Part shown: positions 24,621 through 36,789 of the stretch, piece by piece
Layout: each line of letters opens with the position of its first letter
Numbering within the stretch: the stretch's first letter is position 1
Source of the DNA: Dipetalonema caudispina
Taxonomy: Eukaryota; Nematoda; Chromadorea; Rhabditida; Onchocercidae
Length of the DNA: 50,052 bases
Reading direction: 5' to 3'
Assembly (NCBI GenBank): GCA_013365325.1
Contig: JABVXV010000406.1
Span: forward strand, 1-50,052
The notes under the pieces: model-generated
What the model was told of the DNA's origin: nothing
What the model saw: only the letters and a program-made list of their open reading frames with translations
Database searches by the model: none
Position numbers and translations under genes: made by a program

Positions 24621-24626
24621 CCAGTC
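24621..24626 (+). promoter_or_regulatory. Spliced-leader acceptor directly before the ERGIC1 start
   Basis: CGCTTCCAG ends at 24624 and the ATG starts at 24627, leaving 2 nt. Such a spacing is typical of nematode mRNAs that receive a trans-spliced leader. Confidence 0.65.
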
Positions 24627-27600
24627 ATGTATGATATTAAAAGGTACTGTTAATATCGGAAATATATTTATACCAGTTACAATATCAGGTCTCTCCGAAA
24701 CTATATTACAATGCATTTGTTGGAAACGATGTGATTGCGCACTGAATCTGTCGAGAACGACTCAAACCTCCAATTACCATGGCATTTCAATAATTTGAAC
24801 TTTTTTTTATTTTACGAATTATAGCTCAGTAATAAGTACATTTTCATATTTTATGACATCCGGTAACTACATATATTTGTGTTCTGTCACCTCTGAACAT
24901 TAAAAATATTTAATATTGTTTCAAAGTTTTGCATCAATGATTGCATGAGGATTTCTTTTGTTCATTGAGAAGATATGCTAAAGATGAGACAGTTGCTTGA
25001 GTAAAGTAAGAGCTTTTGTTCAGTGATGTAATAGGTAGTTTTTAACCTTAATTTCAATTCAAAGCTAGTAAAACCTTTCTAAAGTTTCTTTGCGAAAAAG
25101 CTTTCTGCACTCAAAATCAACCTTTCAATAGAAGTTGTATTTTTTTTCGAAATAAAAATAAAAGGTAGAAGGGTGCCAATACGATAATTCCTCATGTATT
25201 ATTCCAGTTTTAACAACAACAGTAGAAGTTCACGTACTGTTGTAGGCTATTCGACTTCTGTGGAAGGACCGATTTTCAGTAAAGCACAGTTGTTTAGCAG
25301 GAGGACTTATAACAATTGATGTATGTAAGCGGTTGAAATTAGTATGTAAAGATCGATCAGTCTTAATAACATTAAATATTGAATATCTTGATCATAATTT
25401 CCAGCCATTTGTTTTTTAAATTTGGATTTCTTTTTCCTATCTGTTTGTTTGCTCGATATGCTTTTTGGATTTGTCAGGAAGAGTTGCTTTCCGATTTGAT
25501 ATCAATTCTGTTCGATTTATACACTTTGCAGTTAAAATTTTCTTATTTTATACATAATGGTCTAGAAAGAATGAAAAATTTTTGTCCTCTTCTCTTTTAT
25601 TCCTTCATAAATGCAAAACTTTCATCAATTCTTGCGAATCAGAAAGCTTGCGCATTGGTGCTTGTTTTGAGTTTTTCATTTTAATTTGAAAAAAAAAGCA
25701 GTCACTATCGCTTAAATAGCAGTTAAGTCAATTTATTACGATATTGAAACGCAAATGAAGCCGAATAACTGGACTTGTAATCAAAATTGGCATATGGAGT
25801 TCTACCAGATCCAATTATACTAAGTTCCATATTATACATTTCATTATTTAGGCTTGACATCTATCGAAAAGTACCACGTGATTTAACGCAGCCAACAATA
25901 ACTGGTGCAGTCATATCGGTTATTTGCATATCATTCATATTGTTTATGGTAATCAATGACTTGCTCAGCTTCCTTACATTAGAAGTGTATGCTTCGTTAA
26001 TCAAATTTCCATAAATGAAAAATTAAACTTTACGCTGAATTCAGTCAAGAATCTAAACTGTTATAAATCCATTTAGCAATTGACCCTAGTAGTGGAACTG
26101 TGGCTACAATAATACGAACTTTTCGAATGATCTGTCTACTTGTGCATTACTTTAGCAATGACTTCCCCGTATTGACTGATTCAACTTGAACTTCTGTACA
26201 TAACTATCATATAGTAAAACTTACGGTATAAATAGTCTTTTCATTGTATTGATCTATTTGCTCTCATACCCTGCCACTATTAGTAAGTATTGTTTTTCCC
26301 TTGATTTCTCAGTCCCTAATTTAGTAATATTTCATGGATCATAACTTTCTCCGTCATCTCTTCATTTCAATCTCTTTTCGCAGTCATTGGAAAATATTAT
26401 AGTTCCATTGCTGCTATAAAAAACTTTGACTTAAACTTTGGCAAGATTCTCGAAATTATTCTGTTACAGTCGATCGGAATTATTTGTGGACGATCCAGGT
26501 CGAGAAGGTCGAATCGAAGTACAACTGAACATTTCACTTCCATATTTGTCATGTTATTGTGAGTTATTGTTGAATTGCACACTTTTACACGGAAAAATTA
26601 CATTGATTTTTGACTTGATTCATTTGATAATTACTTTTTTGGATGATTCAACATATTTTAGACATAGGAATTGATATACAAGATGATAATGGGCGACATG
26701 AAGTTGGTTTTGTCCGCAATACCGAAAAAATACCACTTAGTACCAATGGCTGTAGATTCGAAGGAAAATTTGAAATTAGCAAGGTATGATATTACATTGC
26801 GTAATTTAGTGGACAGATAATGGATTCATTTCATTCGACCATAATTAGTTGATACAAAATTCCACATCTCTTAAAAATGATCCTGTGAAAATGTGATATT
26901 AGTTAAAAAACAAATAAATAGCCTCAAATGACCGATCCTGAATCATGCCAACTTTAATTAGAAAGAAGCTTCGATAGATTTCATAGTTGATTGAATGAAT
27001 CCGTAGATGAATAAAATATCAATCAATTTATTTATATTTGGCAGGTACCAGGAAATTTCCACATAAGCACCCATGCAGCTGATACACAACCTGAAACGTA
27101 TGACATGCGGCATAAAATACATTCAGTTATTTTTGGTGACGATATCACTGTTAGCTTTCTTTTATAATTGAATAATATATTTCTAAATGGTATCTATCCC
27201 TCTTTGAAGAGATAGCACTGGGAATACCAGAAAGTTGGCTCTTAATGAAGGAAATTTTCTTAAGATGAAACAAAAAGAATGAGGAACAATAGATTATATC
27301 AGTTAATATCATCAAAGGTGATGTATGAAGGAGAAGTTGTTTACGAATACATATCATAGAGTAAATGGAGAAGCATCAGATATTCTGTGTTACTTCATGT
27401 TTCAAATTTCTTTAAAAACGTTATGCGAAATATGCTGTGGAATTCCACTGTAAATAACCGTATATTTTGCAGACATCCCAAGTACTTGGAAGCTTCAATC
27501 CGTTAAAAAATCGTGAAGCTCTTCTAACCGACGGAAGTTTTACCCATGACTATGTACTGAAGGTAAAAGCATGTTTTATCATGACGTATATGGGACGTAG

Positions 27601-28065
27601 TTAGTTTTCCTGAATGTTTGGACATTCTCTTCGATGATTACTTTTGTTGTAACTCTTGTATTGTTGGATGTATATTTAGGCTTTTAAGACGGTTTTACTT
27701 ATGACCAGTCTTCTCTTTCAAATTCATTACTTTTCTTACTAAGTTCACTCCCACGTACATTAAGTATAATAATCGTATAAATTTCTCGGCCTTTGATTCT
27801 GATTCAACTAAATTTGATTTTAATCTTCAATTCTTTTCATTTTGCTACTTCAAATATGACTTAAGATAGTGCCATCAGTGTACGAGGATATTAATGGAAA
27901 TAAGAAATATAGCTACCAATATACCTATGCACATAAAGAATACGTCACATATCATTATTCCGGTAAATTAATGCCTGCTTTATGGTTCCGGTACGAATTG
28001 CAACCAATTACCATTAAGTACACTGAAAGACGGCAACCATTCTATACATTTATCACTTCTGTATG

Positions 28066-28097
<32 letters not shown>

Positions 28098-28467
28098 TGA
28101 TGCCGCCTTGAGTAAACACCTTTCTCGATTAAGGAACATATATCTTCAAGAACAAATCTCCGAATACTTCATTCTTCGTTGAAATGCTTTATAACAGAAG
28201 CTATTTCACAGTTTTCTTTGGACAAAATTTTAAAACATAATTCTATTTCTGAAATAGATCTGTAACTTCTGCATCTTCCATTACACAATTTTCAGCTTAA
28301 CAAGTATAAGTACTATATTATCTGACATTTTTAGATAGAGTATAAATACAAATTTTCAGATTTGTGCTGTGGTTGGTGGTACATTTACGGTTGCAGGTAT
28401 CATTGATGCATCGTTATTTTCATTAACCGAATTGTATCGGAAACATCAAATGGGCAAATTGAGTTGA
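24627..28467 (+). CDS. ERGIC1: ERGIC1 (ERGIC-32) homologue, ER-Golgi cycling membrane protein
   Basis: Eight exons in continuous phase: 24627-24643, 25852-25986, 26470-26558, 26662-26783, 27045-27149, 27473-27562, 27866-28060 and 28360-28467 (stop), giving 286 aa. The human protein is 290 aa. The tiny first exon encodes MYDIKR and joins to LDIYRKVPRDLTQPT, the family N-terminus. TM1 is at about residues 24-44. The luminal part carries LFVDDPGREGRIEV, an N-glycosylation site in LNISLPYL, IDIQDDNGRHEVGF, CRFEGKFEI, VPGNFHISTHA, NPLKNR, HDYVLKIVPSVYED, YSYQYTYAHKEYV, ALWFRYELQPI and KYTERRQPF. TM2 covers FITSICAVVGGTFTVAGI and the short tail ends MGKLS. Family members form complexes with ERGIC2/ERGIC3 and cycle between ER, intermediate compartment and cis-Golgi in COPI/COPII vesicles. 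The exon 7 acceptor (GACTTAAG) is weak but needed. The ATG was chosen for the match and the adjacent splice acceptor. Confidence 0.95.
28066..28094 (+). repeat. Poly(T) tract beside an ERGIC1 donor
   Basis: 29 consecutive T residues begin 5 nt into intron 7, right after the GTATG donor at 28061. Confidence 0.95.
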
Positions 28468-28670
28468 TTTTTGGATATTTCTTTTATTCAGTTTTCATTT
28501 CATTGCTTTGTTTTTCTTGTTTTCTCTTTTTCAATGCGATATTTTGGATAAATGATTGAAAGATGCGAAAAACACTTACCGTGTGGCCAAAAAATTTGGA
28601 AAATTTTTGAGATATTCGGGATAGGAGTTGTTTGCTTTTCTAATTTAAGTTTTTGCTGTAAATAAAGGTA

Positions 28671-28676
28671 GGCTTT
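28671..28676 (+). terminator. Likely polyadenylation signal of ERGIC1
   Basis: AATAAA lies 204 nt after the ERGIC1 stop codon, a normal distance for a nematode 3' UTR. Confidence 0.5.
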
Positions 28677-28692
28677 ATATAACCAAATTATA

Positions 28693-28995
28693 ATGTATAT
28701 GGTACCCTTCTACTCCGAGACTTCATATATTGCTTCTGGGTGGGATGAATATTGTCTGATGGCAACATTTCGTTTAGCCCTAGGTTTTCTCATTCTCTCT
28801 GCAATTGCAATTGTTTGTTGCCATTGGCTTATTTTAAAATCATTGTCAAAAAAGTCCGTTGGATCCAAAAATTTTTTTGAAATTTACCAAATTATTTGTT
28901 GTCATAGGTTCTCGATTTTAATTTTTTCTGTGGATGATTTTTTTAATCACTTTGAGTCGCTGTCTTGGTCATATTGTTCGTCTTTTTCCTGGTGA
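28693..28995 (+). CDS. Hypothetical hydrophobic ORF downstream of ERGIC1
   Basis: An ATG-started frame of 100 codons begins 225 bp after the ERGIC1 stop and 17 bp after AATAAA. Residues about 26-50 form a good TM candidate (RLALGFLILSAIAIVCCHWL) followed by basic residues (LKSLSKKS). The second half is Phe/Ser-rich and looks like intron or random AT-rich DNA, so if real the exon probably ends earlier. I recognise no family. The spacing is compatible with a downstream operon gene, but no clear trans-splice acceptor sits before the ATG. It may be a chance ORF. Confidence 0.25.
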   Translation: MYMVPFYSETSYIASGWDEYCLMATFRLALGFLILSAIAIVCCHWLILKSLSKKSVGSKNFFEIYQIICCHRFSILIFSVDDFFNHFESLSWSYCSSFSW

Positions 28996-31430
28996 CAGCA
29001 ACTTATTCAGGATTGAATAACCAAAAATTTATGAGTTTCTTTGAACTTATCAGCTCTTTGACGATTATGCCTAAACATTTCGTCTAGCGATAGTTTGATT
29101 TCGTTGGATGATAAATTAATTTTTCACTCTATTGTTCTCCTTGTGCCCTTAAAATAGGCAGTAATATTATTTATGCAAATGTTTATTTCATATTTTGCAT
29201 ATTTATAATAAGTAAAGTGGTATGCAGAAGTTTGTCTTTTCATTGAAAACTTTGAAACAACAAATGGAAATAGTGATAATTGTGGTGGAAGCTGTCTTTT
29301 CAACGAGACAGTCTAAGATTATCTCAGAACTACAGAACACGGCATATTTACTTTTATTCTTAACTTTGGTCAAGAAAATATAACACATTCTTTGAAAGGT
29401 GTTTAACTGTATTTTGCATTCAGTTTAGGATACTCCTTGACCAGAAACAACATTTAAAAACACATAGGTCAGATGAGTTATGAATCTTATTTCAGTAGGA
29501 TTCACAATCAAACTTAATCGTCAAAATTTTGCCAAACATATAGAAAAATTGCGTACTTTGCAACGAAAACATTATTCAGTGGCATTTTATATTCACCCCT
29601 ATCCTCCTACAAATTACATTCTCCTCGTATCTTCATCAGCGATCCTTTCTATTCACGGATTAATAAAAATACAGTTTAAGGTAACCAACTTCACTACACT
29701 CTACGACACTCAAAGAGTTTTTATCTTTTTTTTTGCTATGAATGATAGATCAGACAATAAAAAGAATATTATAGTAATAAAAAGGAAGGACATTATAAGA
29801 ATTATTATTTAGTCTTGTTTAAAGAAAATCTTTAAGGTGAGATAAGCATAGGATTGGCACTTTTGAGTATTCAAATGATAGGTTAGTCAGTAAATTAGTC
29901 ATTACTTTCCATTCATTAGCAATTAAACATGAACAACGGAGCCAAACACACTTTTTTGCAAATATGTTAATCTTTCAGACTTATTGAAGCATATCGTTCC
30001 TTTCTTTTCACTTTCTTCTTCCTCCTTTCTCTTGCATTCTCTGCAGTTTACTCATATTAAGGATTTTTTTGTTTCCTCGTCTTGCTTTTCCATTCTCTTC
30101 TTAATATCATCCCATTTGTAGCATTTCCAACTTTTACACTGTTCAATATCTTCTCTTCATCATCCTCTTACTACTTCTTCCATAAATAATAACTTTTAGA
30201 GTGGTAGTGTTGAAAGCCGCACAACATTTCGTCTTCTTTTAATTGGTTCCAAATTTATTCTTTTAACTTGACATTACTTTACAACAACAAAAAATAGCCA
30301 ATCAATTTTAAAGCTTTATTAGCACGTTATAAAAAGCCGTGAAACATATTTCATGGAAGATCGAAACACCGATGCGCACACTCATTGAGATTTACGATTT
30401 TTCAATCTGTAAGAAAAGCTTTGAAATTTGATTCCATACACTGATTCGGCGAAGTATACCTTCACTTCTGAGATTCTTTCTGATTTTGTTGATCACTGTA
30501 ATTCCAAAATTGAAACCTTGCGATTTCCTGATTGATGAGAAAAGTTGGCGGTTAAATCTTCTCTACCGAAATGTTGTCATTTTTTCATAAGCGAAAATTT
30601 TCCTCTGCAATAAAGATATATTTTTCAATTTCAGAATAGTTACAGTTCAAGATAATTGGTTCCCAAATCAATATTAGCTTTCCCTCTCGAACCATCGAAT
30701 GTAAACATATGTACATTTGTAAGGGGTAGAAATGTCAAAACCAAAAAGACGAAAAAAATTGACAAGAAAGTAAAGTAAGGAGAAAGAGAACCAAGTGAAA
30801 GATATCTGACGAAAGGCTTTGATTTAATTTGCTTGATAATTTGATCGGAATTTGCCAACTAAAAAAGCTTTACTCCATCCAACAGCTTTTTCTCCAATTC
30901 TTGCAAAGTCTCAGTTCCCCAAGAAGTCTCACTCTTCCAAGTTCAGCCAATAATGATTTTTTGTATACTCATTTAAATTCATTACACTCGATTTAGACAC
31001 TTTACTGTAATGTGATGACTAGTAACTGTTGGATGTCTTAATATGTTTTGGGAGCTTAATTGAACAACTGAAAGCTTCACTGTAGGATGAATCAAACAAA
31101 ACAGCTGCGCTTATACTATAGGAGTTCAAAAATCCTATTACTATCCAATTTACGATCACTCAGTAAATAGACAAACAATGATCTGACGGTTAATCTGATC
31201 TCGGTTACAAATGATTTTCAAAATTTTTTTAGCATTTATTTAAAGGTAGCAAAACAGCCCCGACTTTTTAAACCGTATATTATTGAATTGTGGCATTAAA
31301 AAGCTTATTTAGCTTCAAGTTATTTGTTGGAATGGTTGAACAAGTTCGGAATAAAGCAAACTAGTTTTGCTGTAATCACAAATCAACATATTTGATGTCT
31401 GTAAAAGTTAACACGACCCATGGAATTATG

Positions 31431-31453
31431 TTTTTTTTTTTTTTTTTTTTTTT
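31431..31453 (+). repeat. Poly(T) tract, 23 nt
   Basis: Uninterrupted T run. Confidence 0.95.
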
Positions 31454-31959
31454 CAAACAAATATTCCGAATTTCGTAAGAGTGAAAAATATTCAAAACTC
31501 TATAAGATTAAAACTATATTTCGCAAAGTCTCTACTACCAATAGTGGATTGATGCAAAACACATAGAATATTTTTAAAAAGTTAAGAATTATGGAGGATA
31601 TTGCTTACTCCAATTCCTTTGGGTCATCCAAATAGCATTTTCCCTCCATCTACTAATTTTTTTTCCTCCGTTTATGAGAATTGAACTGCTATTGGAATTC
31701 GTGGTCACTCTCAATACTTTCCATCATAACCCAATTGCAGTAATGGTAGAAGCCGCACTAGCTTTCAGCCCTCTTTCCCAACAATCTTATCGTATAAAAT
31801 ATTTTACAAATCTTCAAACTACATGCCATATTCCATCATCGCGAGAAATATTTTGAAGATATTTGAGTGAGAGATATTGATCACTGAATTCTTTAAAAAT
31901 CAGTAGATAGATTTTCCATTTCTAAGCACTATTTCTGTCTGTAAAAGACCCATATCATA

Positions 31960-31979
31960 TCATATATATATATATATAT
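31960..31979. repeat. Short (TA)n microsatellite
   Basis: About ten TA units, preceded by degenerate CATAT units. Confidence 0.85.
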
Positions 31980-32910
31980 GTTCGATCTATATTTTGTAAA
32001 AAAGAACGAGTTATTAATTACATCTAAATAATGATTTTGATTTTGATTCGATCAGTAAAATGCAACAGATGGTATATTTGAAGCATATTGCTTCTTAGTT
32101 CATATTTCTCTAATTTTCGGGAAATAGCAAAAAAGTACTTATGAACTTGAGCGGAAAATTAAAAAAAAAAGTAGAGGAGCACTTTTTCTAACAATTGTTA
32201 TGCTCTGTGTTTAAAAAAATGATAGTTCGATGCAAAACCAAAAGTGAAAAAAAAGACTGAAGGCATTTTTCACATTATCACTTCAAATGTTCATATATTT
32301 TGATTTGCCAAAATTCCAAAAGTTCTCTTATATTTAAAATAAGCTTTAAATTGTATTGTGAACGTTTTATGATTTTCGCTTGCAGTTTGAAGTTTTGCAA
32401 AAAACTGATGAGATACTTTTTTTGGACTTGAATACTTTGTAAAAATTATGTGAGAGAAAATAATCTTTTATTAGGCCAAGAAGAAAACAGAGATTGAGGG
32501 GAAAATAGAGAGGACGCAGTTAAAAATTTTAAGGAAAAATTCAAAAAATTGATTTTTAATGTTTAAAAGATTGTTTCGGTTTATTCATATTTACTAAGAT
32601 TAATTGAAGTTGGAACAAGTATGTGCTTCATAAATCGATCAAAACGTGGTATTTGAAGCAACTTTTTTCCTGCTACTTTTCTTGATAATCAAATGTTATC
32701 ATGATTTAGGCAGAAATAATTCCCAACCTAATAGTTTGATACTGAAACATTTCAATGTATTTGTAATGAAGGAAGTAATCTCATTTCCGCTTTCTTCAAT
32801 TGAATTTTCTAGTCCGGAAATGAGAAGATTTAAATTCGGCTGGTTTTATTCTTTCTAGTATTTCATGGTTTCGATCGCTTGATAGAAATTTGCAATAAAT
32901 TTCGTTACAG

Positions 32911-32976
32911 AGACTCAGTTTTGGCAAGGTCAAACTAACGGAAGTGTTAGATGTAGCTCGAGTTTCATATAGTGTG
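32911..32976 (+). other. Isolated exon-like segment
   Basis: A 66-nt open segment lies between CGTTACAG and a consensus GTAAGT donor. It encodes 22 residues, RLSFGKVKLTEVLDVARVSY then SV. No family was recognised and no neighbouring exon was found, so it may be chance. Confidence 0.2.
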
Positions 32977-35900
32977 GTAAGTTCCTTTTTGATTTTTCAT
33001 CATAGTTCATCACTAGTCGAACTATTTAATTGCTGTTATAACAACATCCAATAAGATAAATTTTTATGAACGATCATAAGTCGGATGAGTAATACAAATT
33101 TTTTTACAAATTATCCAGCAAAACTGAATTGTTGAACAAGTATTCGGTGCGGAAATTAGGAAGATTTCTTATATCACAAACCGAATTTCTAGAATGTAAT
33201 CCTTAACAATGATTAAGTGTAGAAGTGGGGCTATCCGAAATCTTTCACTCTTGGTTCGATAACTTCTACGACAATTTGGAATGAAATGATGCCACAACTA
33301 GTATTTGAAAATTCAGGAATATGAAGATTCCAATCGAATGACGAACAAATGGAGGTAATAAGCAAAAAATGTAGAAACAGGATAGTTGTGAAATATGTCA
33401 AACTTAAGAAAAGGCATCATCAGAAGAGTTGGAAGCAACCATAATGTTTAAATTATCATATGATAATAATGCAACATTACCGCATATTATAATCATTACC
33501 GAAATCAATTATTACATATGAATGTGTGGTTCATACAGCTGACCAAAAATGTTTTCAATCAATTCAGTGAGAAATTTTTCTATTAAGCAAATGGTGAAGA
33601 TTAACTTCGGAAAAGAATTAGTGTAAACAAAATTCAAACGGAGTAGGGTGAATCTGTTACCTCCTTGTCTGCTTTTGCACCTAAATCAGGAGTTAATAAT
33701 CGGTCCACATCCACCTTATCTTGTCATCATTATTTTCATCAGCAACATTGCTGTCATCTAAATCGTCATCATCATAATTCTCGTATCATTAATGTTTTTA
33801 TTGCTATTAAAAGCTGGACGTTTGGACAGAGGAAAAGATCAGTTTGTATAGGTTTCATCTGTTCCTGCATGAAAAATTCATCGAAGAAACTGCAAATGAA
33901 ATACTAGCTGTTAAGTGTAAGTGAAATAATGCTGCATCCAAACAAGTGTCACTTTTCCCTTGCTTTTAGTTTGCCCTTTCAGCGCAAACTGGTGGCTTTT
34001 TTATCTTTTTGAAACTGAATACTTCCAGGCAATAATCATCACTTTTCATCATATCGTTTCTATAATTAGCATTTCTCTGAGAATAAATCCGATTCTCCAA
34101 AATGATAGTCAGTTTCTGAAACTTCTTGATATATCTCTGATTCTCACCTCAGCACATACCATATACATCAAGCCTTCTACACAATACCAATCATCATTAA
34201 ATTACCATCGCCCGTTTATTAGTTTTAACGCTTAACAAGGAAAAATTTGTTATTTTTATATTTCGAATATTCAAGTTCATATTCGATGATCAATTTTTGA
34301 ATGAAACCTCAGGCGATTCTGTAAAGTAGTTAGTCTGAAATCCAAATATGTGTGCTGTTCATAGCATATCATCCTTCTGACTAGTATTTCTTAGTTTAGT
34401 AGTACCACAACAGTGACTTCGAACATTTTTTTCTTAAATTCCGAATTTGTTACCTTCTGCATGGAACAAATTTCCCGAAAACCCATTGTGATGTGGAAAA
34501 CAGTAGCGTACAACATTATCATACGCTATCATCACCAAGTTTTTCGAGGGCAGCTTCTAAAACTTTCATCACATACTAGGCTAAAACCAACAATATTGCT
34601 TTGAACTTATCTAAGCCATATAATCGATTAGTTGTGTTGGTAATTTCAAAGAAAGACCGTTTCGGTTTATTTCGCAACAAACTTAAACATACCGGAAGTA
34701 ATATTCTTCCGCATTGTGTTATTACACATTGTGATCAAGTTGAAAACAGTCCTTCCAAAATATAATAGACATTGTAGCTATGAATATCATTGTAACAATT
34801 CTAATGGATAGATGTAGCTGATGGACCTTTCCCCACTGTCACGTTTAACATTTTGCATACCAAATGAGTAACTTCGAAATATTACTCATCTTCATTTAAA
34901 TAAAACATTTGAATTGCATCGAAATGAAGTTAAGCAAAATCTACGACTGGAACGTAATTGTGAAATAAGAAAAATCAGAAAGATAATGTATGCTGCTGTT
35001 TTAATTCCGAAATTGAATCAACAAATTCATCTTTAAATGAATGCAACACCTTTTCTAGAACGTTGAATTTTGTTGGATTTGCCATATCCCTTAATTTGGA
35101 TTTTAAAAATGCTCACATTCCTTCTTTTCTAAAATTTCCATTCTTAAATGAAAAATTCGAGGCATAGTATATTATATTTGTGAAATTTTGCTTCGCGTTG
35201 AATTCTATTTCATGCGACATAAGATGTAATACGGACCTGAATCATCGTAATGCAATTGTCCACTGTTTAACTGACAATCCCCTGCGGTTATCTTAGCTGG
35301 TGTTTGCAATAGTTTCCTATAACTAATTTAATTTTGGCTGATCAAGCTTTTTATAAATATTACTCCCACTATACTCTTTTTTCCACTATTCCTTCATAAA
35401 AAGTTCACTTCCTACTAGATATTACTTCACCGACACTACTTTATTTCTGCTTTCTTTAACTTATCCCACATTTTTCTATAATCCTTTATTCCTACACACA
35501 ACTTATAGATGGAACATAAAGTTAGATAAGTTACACATGCCTTAATTTCCCACACTTATATCACTTGTTTGTTTATTTGCCTATTTATCTGCTTGCCATA
35601 AGCTTATCTACTGCTCATTTATTTGGTCTTAACATACCGATGTATTCAATTTACTCATTTTTTCCTTCATCTTATAGATTACCTGAATGAAGCGATGAAT
35701 TAGAACAATTACATGCTGATTTATGTTGTGGGAATGGGCGATCAGAGCTTCCATTTAATTCGTTTATTTAGTCCTGCAGAATTAATGATGGTCACAGTTT
35801 TGTTGTTAATCTGAAAGATTTTTTCATAGCTTGCTGCTTTCCTTACATTCTCTTTCAAAATTACTTTCATTTCTTAATATACATCTATTACAAAAAACAG

Positions 35901-36789
35901 CAAAAATAAATATGAAAATCGGGAAATTGTATGTCATAACATTTGAAACAATAAAATTGAGTGGAAAAGAAACAAATATTAATGTCGGGAGAAATGAATC
36001 AGTTTTTGACATATAACTTTTTGAAAGTAAGATATATCGCACGATGATGAATCATTTCATTTCACTCACTCAAGAGAATGTTGGAGACGGTGATCTTAGC
36101 TCCACATTATAAGGCAAATATCATGCTATTTTTCGATGACCGTAAAATTGATAAAACTACATTGGGAATTCTGGTTAAATGCACATTTATTAAATGAAGC
36201 AGGAGAGTAGAACAAGTTGGTTTCTATACCAAATTGTATTTTGTCTAGTTTTCGAAAATTAATTAATCTTCTTCAAAGTAATTTTGTTGAGATGTTTCAA
36301 GTTTTTCCCACAGAGTTCTGAGTGAAAAATGATTTAAAAGTAAAGATAGAAAGATAGAAACTACCTTAAATGCTGTAGAAATTAGACCAACTAAAGGTTA
36401 AGTACAAAACGAAAAAAGGAAGTATGAAAAAAATTTCTACTCTCAAAATAAGTATGAGTTCTAACTCAAGCTGGAAATTCGGCAGGCATGTGACTTTTCA
36501 ATATGGTAATATGAATCGATAACCTGTCATTCGACTAAACCAACTAATCAACAACAACAACTAACTTTCTGGTGATATTTTGGCAAAATAAAAGTGAAGG
36601 ATGAAATCAGTTGGAATTTTTTTTGCCAGCAAACAATGAAAAACTTCGAATTATATTTTGATCCACAAATAAATTTGTATTGGAACGCATTCTTCAACAC
36701 GTGATAGTTATACTATCCGTTGTTTAATGCATATCTCCCGCTCTATGTTTTTTGCTAATAACTTATTGCTTCTTATCGAATGATTTTTG

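Larger units (their letters stand above)
15218..24624. other. 9.4-kb head-to-head intergenic region
   Basis: Lies between the 5' ends of the SLC6 gene (minus) and the ERGIC1 gene (plus), so it should carry both promoters. It is very AT-rich with only short chance ORFs. Features seen: pyrimidine-rich DNA near 16.33 kb, two copies of GGTTTAAGGCCT (20585-20596 and 20670-20681) in a slightly GC-richer block at 20.55-21.0 kb, and a strong hairpin at 21685-21733. No gene was recognised. Confidence 0.6.
28996..36789. other. Gene-poor AT-rich region, left part
   Basis: No gene was recognised. It contains a poly(T) tract, a short TA run and many short chance ORFs. One isolated exon-like segment is at 32911-32976 (listed separately). 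This could be intergenic DNA or part of a long intron. Confidence 0.55.

Noticed and set aside
25379..25684. 101-codon hydrophobic ORF
   Set aside because: It lies inside ERGIC1 intron 1. Its Phe/Leu/Ser-rich content is what T-rich DNA gives in any frame, and no domain is visible.
33665..34235. Two plus-strand ORFs of 80 and 91 codons
   Set aside because: His/Ser/Ile-rich translations of CAT/TCA-rich DNA, no family signature and no joining splice sites.
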